From Lysobacter lycopersici (GTDB lineage Bacteria > Pseudomonadota > Gammaproteobacteria > Xanthomonadales > Xanthomonadaceae): DNA of 64,000 nt. Shown piece by piece: positions 12,276 to 20,067 of this stretch. Made by a program: the position numbers and the translations under genes. Within the stretch, counting starts at the first letter, position 1, and every line of letters begins with the position of its first letter. Below the pieces are notes generated by a model. That model ran no database searches. It was given only the letters and a program-made list of their open reading frames with translations, and was not told the DNA's origin. The DNA lies in assembly GCF_007556775.1 (NCBI RefSeq), contig NZ_CP041742.1, positions 1,502,001-1,566,000 on the forward strand, read 5' to 3'.

Positions 12276-12566
12276 ATGCACGGGGAAGACCGCCGCTTGA
12301 ACGCCGACCGCACCGATTCCACGCACCGCTCGATGCCGCGACCGCCGTTGCGCGAGCACGTCGCGAATTCGGTGCGCCGCTACCTGCGCGACCTCGACGG
12401 CTGCGGCGCCAACGACCTGTACGGCATCGCGCTGCGCGAACTCGAGATCCCGTTGTTCCAGGAAGTGCTGCAGCACTGCGACGGCAACCAGAGCCGCGCC
12501 GCGGCCATGCTCGGCATCCACCGCGAGACCCTGCGCCGCAAGCTGCGCGATTACGGCCTCGGCTGA
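12276..12566 (+). CDS. fis: DNA-binding protein Fis
   Basis: Fis is a dimeric nucleoid protein that bends DNA and tunes rRNA, tRNA and recombination loci. The 96-residue product ends in the diagnostic helix-turn-helix [19 protein letters not shown] followed by [14 protein letters not shown]. The preceding helices [17 protein letters not shown] match the dimer core. The ATG at 12276 gives near-normal length (E. coli Fis is 98); an internal ATG at 12333 would remove the flexible N-terminal arm. It follows the DUF3426 gene and is followed by a REP cluster and purH. Confidence 0.93.
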   Translation: MHGEDRRLNADRTDSTHRSMPRPPLREHVANSVRRYLRDLDGCGANDLYGIALRELEIPLFQEVLQHCDGNQSRAAAMLGIHRETLRRKLRDYGLG

Positions 12567-12579
12567 TCCCATTGCTTCT

Positions 12580-12675
12580 GTAGGAGCGGCTTTAGCCGCG
12601 ACTGCCCTTCGTGGGAGCGACGGAAGTCGCGACGAATCTGGCGATGCCTTGTCGGGGCTGAAGCCCCTCCCACAT
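12580..12675. repeat. Cluster of three REP-like hairpins
   Basis: Three short stem-loops lie in a row between fis and purH. They are a GTAGGAGCGGC unit with GCGGCT/AGCCGC (12580-12601), a GTGGGAGCGAC unit with GCGAC/GTCGC (12611-12634), and an inverted unit with GGGGCT/AGCCCC ending CTCCCAC (12652-12674). These match the well-known (N)GTAGGAGCGG-type REP sequences of pseudomonads and xanthomonads. No REP-associated transposase gene is in the window. Confidence 0.85.
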
Positions 12676-12678
12676 GGC

Positions 12679-12684
12679 TATAAT
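12679..12684 (+). promoter_or_regulatory. Candidate -10 box for purH
   Basis: A perfect TATAAT lies 29 bases before the chosen purH ATG, directly after the REP cluster. No convincing -35 box is found at 16-18 bases upstream, where the inverted REP unit lies. It also argues against the upstream in-frame ATG at 12674 as the purH start. Confidence 0.45.
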
Positions 12685-12712
12685 TCGCGCTGTTTTCCGC
12701 ACTTTCCCCCGC

Positions 12713-14317
12713 ATGACCGCCGACCGACTGCCCGGGCCCGCCGTGAAAATCACCCGCGCGCTGCTCTCCGTGTCCGACAAGACCGGACTGATCGACCTCG
12801 CCCGCGCGCTGGCCGCGCACGGCGTGGAACTGCTCTCGACCGGTGGCACCGCGAAGGCGTTGCGCGACGCCGGCCTCGCGGTGAAGGACGTGAGCGAAGC
12901 GACCGGCTTCCCGGAAATGATGGATGGCCGGGTGAAGACGCTGCATCCGGTCGTGCACGGCGGCCTGCTCGGTCGCGCCGGTACCGACGACGCGGTGATG
13001 GCACAGCACGGCATCGCGCCCATCGACCTGCTGGTGTTGAACCTGTATCCGTTCGAGAAGGTGTCGGCGGATCCCGACAGCAGCCTCGACGAGATCGTCG
13101 AGAACATCGACATCGGCGGCCCGGCGATGTTGCGCTCGGCGGCGAAGAACTTCGCGCGCGTCGCGGTCGCCACCGATCCGGCGCAGTACGCCGGCATCAT
13201 CGAGGAACTCGCCGCGAACGACGGCGCGCTGTCGGCGAAAACGCGCTTCGCGCTGTCGGTGGCCGCGTTCAATCGCGTCGCGCAGTACGATGCGCGCATC
13301 AGCGACGTGCTTTCGGCGATCGCCGATCCGAGCGATGAAAGCGCGAGGAACAGAAGCGCGTTCTCCGCGCAGGCCAACGGCAGCTTCGTCAAGGTCATGG
13401 ACCTGCGCTACGGCGAGAATCCGCACCAGCAGGCCGCGTTCTACCGCGACCTGCACCCGGCGCCGGGTTCGCTGGCGACGTTCGCGCAGTTGCAGGGCAA
13501 GGAACTCTCCTACAACAACATCGCCGACAGCGATGCGGCCTGGGAATGCGTGCGCCAGTTCGATGCGCCGGCCTGCGTCATCGTCAAGCACGCGAACCCC
13601 TGCGGCGTCGCGGTCGGCGTGGCGCCGGGCGATGCCTACGAGCTGGCTTACGCCACCGACCCGACCTCCGCGTTCGGCGGCATCATCGCGTTCAACGTGA
13701 AGCTCGACGCGGCGACCGCGCGCGCGATCCTCGACCGCCAGTTCGTCGAAGTGCTGATCGCGCCGGACTACGACCAGGCCGCGCTGGACTACGCGAAGAA
13801 GAAAGCCAACGTGCGCGTGCTGCGCATCCCGATGGCGCCGTCGAGCCGGGGCTTCATCGACGCCAAGCGCGTGGGCTCCGGCCTGCTGATGCAGACCGCC
13901 GACGATCGCGTCGTCGCCCGCGACGACCTGAAGGTGGTCACGAAACTCGCGCCGACCGAAGCGCAGTTCTCCGACCTGCTGTTCGCGTGGAAGGTCGCCA
14001 AGTTCGTGAAGTCGAACGCCATCGTCTATGCGAAGGACCAAAGGACCATCGGCGTCGGCGCCGGGCAGATGAGCCGCGTGTATTCGGCGCGCATCGCCGG
14101 GATAAAGGCGCAGGACGCCGGATTGCGGGTCGAAGGTTCGGTGATGGCGAGCGATGCCTTCTTCCCGTTCCGCGACGGCATCGATGCCGCGGCCGCGGCC
14201 GGAATCAAGGCCGTGATCCAGCCCGGCGGTTCGATGCGCGACAACGAAGTCATCGCCGCCGCGGACGAACACGGGCTGGCGATGGTGTTCACCGGCGTCC
14301 GCCATTTCCGGCACTGA
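12713..14317 (+). CDS. purH: Bifunctional AICAR formyltransferase / IMP cyclohydrolase
   Basis: PurH catalyses the last two steps of IMP synthesis. From the ATG at 12713 the product is 534 residues, close to E. coli PurH (529). The N-terminal cyclohydrolase (MGS-like) domain shows [32 protein letters not shown] and [15 protein letters not shown]. The AICAR transformylase part shows [14 protein letters not shown], the catalytic-region [21 protein letters not shown] and [13 protein letters not shown]. An in-frame ATG at 12674 would add 13 residues but falls at the REP cluster and -10 box, so the downstream start is preferred. purD is nearby on the same strand with one oxygenase gene between. 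Confidence 0.96.
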   Translation: MTADRLPGPAVKITRALLSVSDKTGLIDLARALAAHGVELLSTGGTAKALRDAGLAVKDVSEATGFPEMMDGRVKTLHPVVHGGLLGRAGTDDAVMAQHGIAPIDLLVLNLYPFEKVSADPDSSLDEIVENIDIGGPAMLRSAAKNFARVAVATDPAQYAGIIEELAANDGALSAKTRFALSVAAFNRVAQYDARISDVLSAIADPSDESARNRSAFSAQANGSFVKVMDLRYGENPHQQAAFYRDLHPAPGSLATFAQLQGKELSYNNIADSDAAWECVRQFDAPACVIVKHANPCGVAVGVAPGDAYELAYATDPTSAFGGIIAFNVKLDAATARAILDRQFVEVLIAPDYDQAALDYAKKKANVRVLRIPMAPSSRGFIDAKRVGSGLLMQTADDRVVARDDLKVVTKLAPTEAQFSDLLFAWKVAKFVKSNAIVYAKDQRTIGVGAGQMSRVYSARIAGIKAQDAGLRVEGSVMASDAFFPFRDGIDAAAAAGIKAVIQPGGSMRDNEVIAAADEHGLAMVFTGVRHFRH

Positions 14318-14325
14318 GGTCGCAC

Positions 14326-15066
14326 ATGGATTTCCTGTATCGCCATGAGGATTTGCTGTCCCGGATCGACGAGGACGCGGCGCGTTACGCATCCGCAGCC
14401 CCCTTCCCGAGCATCGTGATCGACGATTTCCTGCATCCCGAAGCGCTGCAGCGGGCCATGGCCGAGTTCCCCAGGCCGGAAGCCATCCAGGACTGGCGTC
14501 GCCTGACCCCCACGGACGACAAGGGCCGGCCGGCGGTCGTGCAGAAACTCGGGTACAGCAACGAGCTGGAATTCGGCCCGACCTTGCGCCGGCTGGTGCA
14601 TGAATTGAACGCGAGCCATTTCCTGCGCTACCTCGAGCGCCTGACCGGCATCCACAACATGATCGCGGATCCGCACATGCATGGCGGTGGCTTGCACCAG
14701 TACCTGCCGGGCGCGATCCTGCGCATCCATGCCGATTTCAACCGGCTTCCGCACTGGGAACTGGATCGCAGGCTGAACCTGCTGCTGTACCTCAACCCCG
14801 AATGGCGCCAGGAATGGGGTGGCGCCCTGGAGTTGTGGGACGAATCGATGTCCTCTTGCGTGCAAAGCATCGAGCCGATCGCGAATCGTTGCGTGATCTT
14901 CTCGACCACGAGCACTTCGTACCACGGCATTCCCGACCCGCTCGCCTGCCCGGACGGCGTCACCCGGCGTTCGCTCGCGTTGTACTACTACTCGAACGGC
15001 AGGCCGGAACACGAGCGCAATCCCCGCCATTCCACGCTCTGGCAAGCGCGCCCGCACGAGGCCTAG
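14326..15066 (+). CDS. 2OG-Fe(II) oxygenase, prolyl-4-hydroxylase-like
   Basis: A 246-residue protein with the double-stranded beta-helix features of iron/2-oxoglutarate oxygenases. It opens [20 protein letters not shown], typical of the P4H-like group. The HxD pair is [12 protein letters not shown], the fold core is [19 protein letters not shown], the distal histidine is in [11 protein letters not shown] and the 2-oxoglutarate arginine in [11 protein letters not shown]. All expected metal and co-substrate residues are therefore present. Relatives are often found in polysaccharide or secondary-metabolite loci; the substrate here is unknown. It lies 8 bases after purH and is probably read from the purH transcript. 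Confidence 0.82.
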   Translation: MDFLYRHEDLLSRIDEDAARYASAAPFPSIVIDDFLHPEALQRAMAEFPRPEAIQDWRRLTPTDDKGRPAVVQKLGYSNELEFGPTLRRLVHELNASHFLRYLERLTGIHNMIADPHMHGGGLHQYLPGAILRIHADFNRLPHWELDRRLNLLLYLNPEWRQEWGGALELWDESMSSCVQSIEPIANRCVIFSTTSTSYHGIPDPLACPDGVTRRSLALYYYSNGRPEHERNPRHSTLWQARPHEA

Positions 15067-15232
15067 CTCCACGCGATGGCAACGCCCGCCGCCATTCAGG
15101 TTCGGTTCCCCCTGCGGCGACGGCCGGCTGTGCACGATTCTTGCGTTCCTCAGGCATGAACCCCGGGAACCGCATGCATCCCGGCCCTTGCTTCGCCCAA
15201 TGTGGCCCAGTCATTCAGAAACGAGTACAGCC

Positions 15233-16555
15233 ATGAAACTCCTCGTCATCGGTTCCGGCGGACGCGAACACGCGCTGGCGTGGAAGCTGGCGCAATCGCC
15301 CCGCGTCGACGAAGTCCTGGTCGCGCCCGGCAACGCCGGCACCGCGCACGAGGACAAATGCCGCAACGTGCCCACGGTCAAGGCCACCGACATCGACGCC
15401 CTGCTCGCGCTGGTCGAGCGCGAAGGCGTGGCGCTGACCGTGGTCGGGCCGGAGCAGCCGTTGGTCGCGGGCGTGGTCGATGCCTTCCGCGCCAAGGGCC
15501 ACCGCATCTTCGGACCCACCGCCGCCGCCGCGCAGCTGGAAGGCAGCAAGGCCTTCGCCAAGGATTTCCTCGCCCGCCATGGCATTCCCACCGGCTTCTA
15601 CGAAGTGCACACCGACGTCGATGCCGCGCTCGCCTACGTGCGTGCACGCTCCCATGAAAGCGGGGGCGCGCCGATCGTGGTCAAGGCCGACGGCCTCGCC
15701 GCGGGCAAGGGCGTGATCGTGGCGACGACGCTGGCCGAAGCCGAAGCCGCGGTGCGCGACATGCTGGAAGGCAACGCCTTCGGCGACGCCGGCGCACGCG
15801 TGGTGATCGAGGAATTCCTCGACGGCGAGGAAGCCAGCTTCATCTCCATGGTCGACGGCGTGCACGCGCTGCCGATGGCGACTTCGCAAGATCATAAGCG
15901 CGTCGGCGATGGCGACACAGGCCCCAATACCGGCGGCATGGGCGCCTACTCGCCCGCGCCGGTGGTCACGCCCGAAGTACACGAACGCGTGATGCGCGAA
16001 ATCGTGATGCCCACCGTGCGCGGCATGGCCGCCGATGGCGTGCCGTTCACCGGCTTCCTCTACGCCGGGCTGATGATCGACAAATCCGGCGCGCCCAAGG
16101 TGATCGAGTTCAACGTGCGCTTCGGCGATCCGGAAACGCAGCCCGTGATGCTGCGCCTGCAATCCGACCTGGTCGACCTCATCGAAGCCGCGATCGACGG
16201 CGAGCTGGTCGCCGCCGACGCGCGCTGGGATCCGCGCCCGAGCCTCGGCGTGGTGATGGCCGCCGCGGGCTATCCGGGCACGCCGCGCAGCGGCGACACG
16301 ATCAATTCCTTCGACGCGCCCGACATGGACGACACCAAGGTGTTCCACGCCGGGACCCGGGTCGAAGGCGGGCACATCGTGACCGCCGGTGGCCGCGTGC
16401 TGTGCGTGTGCGCGCTGGGCGAGACCGTGGTCGAGGCGCGGCACCGCGCTTACGCCGAAGTCGCCGGGATTTCCTGGCATGGGGAATTCCATCGCCACGA
16501 CATCGGCTGGCGTGCACTCGGACGCGAAGCGCGAGAACCATCCCTGGTGGATTGA
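15233..16555 (+). CDS. purD: Phosphoribosylamine-glycine ligase
   Basis: PurD joins glycine to 5-phosphoribosylamine using ATP in purine synthesis. The 440-residue product starts MKLLVIGSGGREHALAWKL and has the ATP-grasp landmarks VVKADGLAAGKGVIVA, EEFLDGEEASFISM, TGGMGAYSPAPVV and IEFNVRFGDPETQPVM. It ends HDIGWRALGREAREPSLVD, where relatives usually stop just after the HDIGWRA motif. A second copy of the HDIGWRAL coding sequence lies 142 bases downstream in another frame (16635-16691), so the last codons look rearranged. This is unlikely to affect activity, since the motif itself is intact. Confidence 0.96.
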   Translation: MKLLVIGSGGREHALAWKLAQSPRVDEVLVAPGNAGTAHEDKCRNVPTVKATDIDALLALVEREGVALTVVGPEQPLVAGVVDAFRAKGHRIFGPTAAAAQLEGSKAFAKDFLARHGIPTGFYEVHTDVDAALAYVRARSHESGGAPIVVKADGLAAGKGVIVATTLAEAEAAVRDMLEGNAFGDAGARVVIEEFLDGEEASFISMVDGVHALPMATSQDHKRVGDGDTGPNTGGMGAYSPAPVVTPEVHERVMREIVMPTVRGMAADGVPFTGFLYAGLMIDKSGAPKVIEFNVRFGDPETQPVMLRLQSDLVDLIEAAIDGELVAADARWDPRPSLGVVMAAAGYPGTPRSGDTINSFDAPDMDDTKVFHAGTRVEGGHIVTAGGRVLCVCALGETVVEARHRAYAEVAGISWHGEFHRHDIGWRALGREAREPSLVD

Positions 16556-16590
16556 TCCAGCCCGGTCTTCCATGGCCGGGCGTTCGGCGG

Positions 16591-16617
16591 CGTGGAATGC
16601 GAATAACGCATTCCACG
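16591..16617. terminator. Hairpin after purD, possible terminator
   Basis: CGTGGAATGCG (16591-16601), loop AATAA, and CGCATTCCACG (16607-16617) form a perfect 11-bp stem between the two copies of the purD tail. There is no T run on either side, so termination is uncertain. A weaker GCCCGG/CCGGGC stem lies just before it at about 16560-16581. Confidence 0.45.
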
Positions 16618-16634
16618 TCTTCCGCCTCACCCAC

Positions 16635-16691
16635 CGCCACGACATCGGCTGGCGCGCGCTTGAACGCGCGGCGGAGCCGGTTCCCGCCTGA
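16635..16691 (+). pseudogene. Detached second copy of the purD 3' end
   Basis: CGCCACGACATCGGCTGGCG occurs at 16493-16512 inside purD and again at 16635-16654. Read on, the second copy gives RHDIGWRALERAAEPVPA and a TGA at 16689-16691, a typical PurD C-terminus. It lies in a different frame from purD (offset 142 bases) and has no start of its own. It looks like the original gene end separated from purD by a short duplication or insertion. Confidence 0.6.
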
Positions 16692-16705
16692 GATCGGCGC
16701 ACGCG

Positions 16706-16975
16706 TCAGCGTCCCTCGTCGATCCTCTCGACCTTGCCGTTGCGGATGGTGAAGCCCACCGTCTTGCCGTCGATGTCGTATTCCCAGCGTTCGCCGGTGA
16801 CCGCGCCGTACTCGTTCTGCAGCTGCACGATGCGGGCCGGGTGCCCGGCTGCCTGCACCAGCTTGCCGGTGGAATCGCCCACGGCGATGACCCGTGCATC
16901 GAAGCGGTAGGTATCGAAGGCCCAGGCCGGCGACGCCAGCACGAACAGCAGAAGGACAGCGGCAATCCGGCGCAT
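16706..16975 (-). CDS. Small exported DUF2845-like protein
   Basis: An 89-residue product with a clear signal peptide (MRRIAAVLLLFVLASPAWAF) and a short mature domain of about 70 residues containing VIAVGDSTGKLVQAAGHP and the closing WEYDIDGKTVGFTIRNGKVERI. This matches the DUF2845 type (small periplasmic protein related to SmpA/BamE-like folds) as I remember it. The function is unknown. The ATG at 16975 is chosen because it begins the signal peptide; the frame is open further upstream but loses it. The gene is divergent from the DoxX gene. Confidence 0.72.
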   Translation of the reverse strand: MRRIAAVLLLFVLASPAWAFDTYRFDARVIAVGDSTGKLVQAAGHPARIVQLQNEYGAVTGERWEYDIDGKTVGFTIRNGKVERIDEGR

Positions 16976-17110
16976 GGCGCTTTCCCGAGGATCGAACATG
17001 CGGATCCTGCCACCTCGGGCCGTACCCGGCTCTGAACGCGATCGACCGGTGCGATACTCCCCTCCACGGCCGCGGCCGCGGCCATCCTTCCTTCGCACAG
17101 GGGAAACGAC

Positions 17111-17506
17111 ATGAAGGACAACCCTCGCGCCGATCTCGGCAAGCTGGTCCTGCGCCTCGCGCTCGGGCTGCTCATCCTGCTCCATGGCATCGCCAAGCTT
17201 CGCGGCGGCCTCGACCAGATCACCGGTCTGGTCGAATCGCACGGCCTGCCCGGCTTCATCGCCTACGGCGCGCTGGTCGGCGAAGTGCTCGCGCCCTTGA
17301 TGGTGCTGGCCGGTTTCTACGCCCGCATCGGCGGCGCGCTGATCGCGTTCAACATGCTGGTCGCGTTCGCGCTGGTGCACATCGGCCAGCTCGGCCAGCT
17401 CAACGAACAGGGCGGCTGGGCGCTGGAACTGCAGGGCATGTACCTCGCCGCTGCGGTCGCGATTGCGCTGATCGGACCGGGACGCTACAGCGTCAACGGC
17501 AAGTAA
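17111..17506 (+). CDS. DoxX family membrane protein
   Basis: A 131-residue integral membrane protein of the DoxX family. It has four hydrophobic helices: LVLRLALGLLILLHGIAKL, the LVGEVLAPLMVLAGF region, GGALIAFNMLVAFALVHI and LQGMYLAAAVAIALIG. Family members are redox-associated or sulfur-metabolism-linked membrane proteins without one established activity. Length and the HGIAKL / GxxGPG-like end fit the family. It stands alone: the flanking genes are on the other strand. Confidence 0.82.
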   Translation: MKDNPRADLGKLVLRLALGLLILLHGIAKLRGGLDQITGLVESHGLPGFIAYGALVGEVLAPLMVLAGFYARIGGALIAFNMLVAFALVHIGQLGQLNEQGGWALELQGMYLAAAVAIALIGPGRYSVNGK

Positions 17507-17515
17507 GCACTGGCG

Positions 17516-17791
17516 TCATGCCGCCGTGTTTTCCACCGGCGGCGGTTGCAGCGAAGCCGCGACTTCCTCGAGCTCTTCGATTTCATGGTCGAGCGCGTCG
17601 TGGAACTCGGCTTGGCGCGTCATCAGGTCCTCGAACTTGCCGGCCTGCTTGAGCTTCTTCAGCTGCCCGTCGAACAGCAGCCACTGCGCGGTGAGCTGCT
17701 CCACGTAGTTTTTCGAGTAGTGCCGCATTTCCTTGAGCTGGGACAAGGTGTCGTTGACCTGTTCCAGCGGCGATTTGGTCTCTGCCGTCAT
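17516..17791 (-). CDS. Hypothetical coiled-coil protein
   Basis: A 91-residue, highly charged, mostly helical product (MTAETKSPLEQVNDTLSQLK to PPPVENTAA). The segment LTAQWLLFDGQLKKLKQAG followed by ALDHEIEELEEVAASL has heptad-like hydrophobic spacing suggesting a coiled coil. No signal peptide, membrane helix or metal motif is present, and I do not recognise a family. The reading frame continues upstream through the repeat region, so the ATG at 17791 is the sensible start. It converges with the DoxX gene, which ends 9 bases away. Confidence 0.55.
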   Translation of the reverse strand: MTAETKSPLEQVNDTLSQLKEMRHYSKNYVEQLTAQWLLFDGQLKKLKQAGKFEDLMTRQAEFHDALDHEIEELEEVAASLQPPPVENTAA

Positions 17792-17884
17792 GGCGATCTC
17801 CTTGGCGGGATTCGCCAGCACGGTAGGTGCGCGAAGCTGGATGGTTCCGGAACGCTGGAATTCACGCGGAATCCACGCGATTCG

Positions 17885-17961
17885 ATTCCCCCTCTCCTGC
17901 CCTGCGGGCATCCTCCCCCTCAAGGGGGAGGAAAAAGCAAAAAACTGCACGACAGTTTTTT
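17885..17961. repeat. GAGAGGG-family hairpin plus A/T stem-loop
   Basis: TCCCCCT and AGGGGGA arms form a first hairpin (about 17910-17931). Then AAAAAACTG (17939-17947), CACGA and CAGTTTTTT (17953-17961) form a perfect 9-bp stem flanked by A and T runs, which could terminate transcription in both directions. No gene lies in this stretch. Confidence 0.55.
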
Positions 17962-18079
17962 CCTCTCCCCTTGTGGGGTGAGCGGGGATTTCGAGCAGCG
18001 AAGCTGCGAGCCCGCGAACGCCTGTCGGCATGTAGGCCGACAGGCCCGGGCGTGGTGGCGCGTAGCGCCGGGAGAGGGG
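17962..18079. repeat. Long form of the GAGAGGG repeat, copy 1
   Basis: A composite element beginning CCTCTCCCC and ending CGGGAGAGGGG. Internal stem-loops are AGCAGCGAAGCTGC and a CCTGTCGGC...GCCGACAGG arm pair. A near-identical copy lies at 19422-19540. The TGA stop of the next gene (TCA at 18080-18082 on this strand) begins exactly at its edge. No ORF of its own. Confidence 0.8.
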
Positions 18080-18613
18080 TCACCGCGCCGGCAACGCCCG
18101 CGGATTGCGCAGCACCAGCGCCGAGACCAGCGACACCAGTACGCCGACCGGGAAGATTTCCACGAACGTCATCGGCAGGCGAAACAGCGGATTCGCGTAC
18201 TGGATCTTGAACGCTTCCATCTGCGCGGTGAGTGTCGCCAGCGCGGCCGCATCCGCGCCGTTCGCCTTCGCGTTTTCGATGACCGACGCGGCGTAGTGCG
18301 AAGCGAAATCGCCCACCACCGTGGCCTGCGCCACTTCCCAGGCCAGCACGTAGAACACGCTCGCGACGAACGAGATCGCCAGGCCCATGCCGAACGCCGG
18401 CCAGAAGCGGATCACCCCGCCGCGATCCACGTCGCGGTGGTGCTTGATGCCCATCGCCACCGCGCTCAGCGCCACCAGCATCGTGAGGTAGCCCAGCGCC
18501 ATGCCGAGCATGCCGTGCGGCATTTCCTTGCCGAACGCCAGCAATGTGCCCCACATGCCGGCGGCCACCACCAGCCCCGCAATGACGCCGTACTTCAGGA
18601 TGTCGCGTCCCAT
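18080..18613 (-). CDS. DUF4199 family membrane protein
   Basis: A 177-residue membrane protein starting MGRDILKYGVIAGLVVAAGM. It has four hydrophobic helices: near residues 8-27, MLGMALGYLTMLVALSAVAM, WPAFGMGLAISFVASVFYVL and the last near MTFVEIFPVGVLVSLVSALVL. The spacing and conserved blocks (GIKHHRD, GGVIRFWPA, YANPLFRLPMTF) are those of DUF4199 proteins common in Xanthomonadaceae; their function is unknown. The ATG at 18613 has a good upstream GGGGAG. An upstream extension to 18703 adds only non-homologous residues. The stop codon abuts the long repeat. Confidence 0.75.
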   Translation of the reverse strand: MGRDILKYGVIAGLVVAAGMWGTLLAFGKEMPHGMLGMALGYLTMLVALSAVAMGIKHHRDVDRGGVIRFWPAFGMGLAISFVASVFYVLAWEVAQATVVGDFASHYAASVIENAKANGADAAALATLTAQMEAFKIQYANPLFRLPMTFVEIFPVGVLVSLVSALVLRNPRALPAR

Positions 18614-18706
18614 CGTCCCGCTCCCCTTGGTTGGAATGCCCGCATTGCAGGCGATGCACGACGCCAAGTCCATCGCCCGAAGGGGTGATTCAGGGCGATT
18701 CACCCG

Positions 18707-19402
18707 TTACGGCAGCTCCGGAATCGCCAGGTCGCGCGGCGGATCGCCCCAGGCGCTGGTCCGCAGTTTCGGCGGGATGTGGCCGACGTCGCCGACCGCG
18801 ATCACGTGCGCGCGGCCCTTCGCGTCGATGCGGATGGTGGTGATGCTGGCGTTGCCGATGGACATCGCCAGCCACGCGGTGGTGTCCACGCCCAGCGCGC
18901 GCGTGACCAGGTAGCGGATCACGTTGCCGTGGCAGACCAGCAGGTCGCTGCGGTCGTGATCCGTTGCCGCGGTGAAGAAACGGGCGTAGACGCGATCCAG
19001 CTTGGCCTTGCACGCGGCCATGTCGGCGGGCTTCTCGGTCTTCATCACGTCGCCCAGCGGCGTGGGCGGCGTGCATTCGGCGAGGTCGTCGACGACTTCG
19101 AATTTCCGATCGGGGAAATCGTCCTTGCCGATCACCGCCGCGGTGTCGCGCGCCCGCTGCATCGGGCTCGCGTACAGCCCGTCGAACGGCGGCAACGTCG
19201 CCAACGCGTTCGCGGCCAGGTGCGCCTGCGCGACCCCGATCGGCGACAGGTGCGGCCCGATGTTCTCGTCGACGGATGGATCCGGGGCGTAGTTGCCGTG
19301 GCGCACCAGCACGATGGTGTGCACCGGCTCGTCGGCGGCATGCGCGGGCGCGAACGCGCCCAGCGACAGGGCGAGGCAAAGCGGGATCAGGATTCTGCTC
19401 AT
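18707..19402 (-). CDS. Exported histidine phosphatase family protein
   Basis: A 231-residue member of the histidine phosphatase (phosphoglycerate mutase-like) superfamily. A signal peptide (MSRILIPLCLALSLGAFAPAHAA) precedes the catalytic LVRHGNYAPDP with the phospho-accepting histidine. The supporting residues appear in YASPMQRARDTAAVIG (arginine) and LLVCHGNVIRYLVTRALG (second catalytic histidine). It is therefore probably an active periplasmic phosphatase; the substrate is unknown. The start at 19402 is set by the signal peptide. Downstream on the same strand is the DUF4199 gene. Confidence 0.85.
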   Translation of the reverse strand: MSRILIPLCLALSLGAFAPAHAADEPVHTIVLVRHGNYAPDPSVDENIGPHLSPIGVAQAHLAANALATLPPFDGLYASPMQRARDTAAVIGKDDFPDRKFEVVDDLAECTPPTPLGDVMKTEKPADMAACKAKLDRVYARFFTAATDHDRSDLLVCHGNVIRYLVTRALGVDTTAWLAMSIGNASITTIRIDAKGRAHVIAVGDVGHIPPKLRTSAWGDPPRDLAIPELP

Positions 19403-19421
19403 GCGGGGAGTATCGCGCGCT

Positions 19422-19540
19422 TTCCCTCTCCCCATGAGGGGTAAGCGGGGATTTCGAGCAGCGAAGCTGCGAGCCCGCGAGCGCCTGTCGGCATGCAGGC
19501 CGACAGGCCGGGGCGTGGTGGCCGAAGGCCGGGAGAGGGG
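19422..19540. repeat. Long form of the GAGAGGG repeat, copy 2
   Basis: Same composite structure as 17962-18079: CCCTCTCCCC arm, AGCGGGGATTTCGAGCAGCG block, AGCAGC/GCTGC hairpin, CCTGTCGGC/GCCGACAGG hairpin and a CGGGAGAGGGG end. The two copies are in the same orientation and bracket the DUF4199 and phosphatase genes. It fills the gap before the LuxR-type gene. Confidence 0.8.
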
Positions 19541-19548
19541 AATTACCG

Positions 19549-19965
19549 CTATTCCACCAACCCCAACTCCCGCGCACGCCGCACTGCGTCCGTGCGCCGC
19601 GTCGCGCCGAGCTTTTCGTACAGCCGCGCGACGTGGGTCTTCACCGTGTTCGGCGACACGTCCAGGCGCCGCGCGATTTCCTTGTTCGAGAATCCCGCCG
19701 CAAGTTCAGCCAGCACTGCGGCCTCGCGCGGGCTGATGCCGAGTTCGGCCAGCGCCTTGGGGTTGCCGTCGAACGGCGGCGCGTCATGACGCCGCCCCAG
19801 CACCCGCGCGCCGATCCACAGCCCCAGCGCGAGGAAGCCGGCGGCCAGCAGCGCGTCGTACACCGATTGCGGGTACAGCCGCGCCATGCGCTGCAGGTCC
19901 AGCCACTGCAGCGCGAACGCGCCGAGGGCGAGGATGGCGGCGTAGAGGAGGATGTGTTTCCACAT
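19549..19965 (-). CDS. Membrane-tethered LuxR-type HTH regulator
   Basis: A 138-residue protein with two N-terminal hydrophobic helices (HILLYAAILALGAFALQW and ALLAAGFLALGLWIGARVL, within about 1-55). A C-terminal LuxR/GerE helix-turn-helix follows (about 75-136): LGISPREAAVLAELAAGFSN, KEIARRLDVSPNTVKTHVAR, LYEKLGATRRTDAVRRA. The recognition helix and the invariant LSxREx3L-type positions are intact, so DNA binding is likely. There is no receiver or ligand domain. A membrane-anchored minimal LuxR regulator of this kind is common in Xanthomonadaceae but its signal is unknown. Target genes cannot be inferred. Confidence 0.8.
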   Translation of the reverse strand: MWKHILLYAAILALGAFALQWLDLQRMARLYPQSVYDALLAAGFLALGLWIGARVLGRRHDAPPFDGNPKALAELGISPREAAVLAELAAGFSNKEIARRLDVSPNTVKTHVARLYEKLGATRRTDAVRRARELGLVE

Positions 19966-19991
19966 GGGGAAAGGGTACGACGCTTTCGCTT

Positions 19992-20039
19992 TTCCTCTCC
20001 CCCTGTGGGAGAGGGTGGCGCGCAGCGCCGGGAGAGGGG
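19992..20039. repeat. GAGAGGG repeat, two-hairpin form
   Basis: TTCCTCTCCCC and GGGAGAGGGTG, then GGCGC/GCGCC, then CGGGAGAGGGG. It is the same form as 24304-24353 and, inverted, 24762-24809. It separates the LuxR-type gene from the MazG-like gene. Confidence 0.75.
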
Positions 20040-20067
20040 CTCCCCCAAGCCACGCTATAGTTTGGCT

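Noticed and set aside
12674..12712. Upstream ATG for purH
   Set aside because: It falls at the edge of the REP cluster next to the TATAAT box and adds residues without similarity to PurH.
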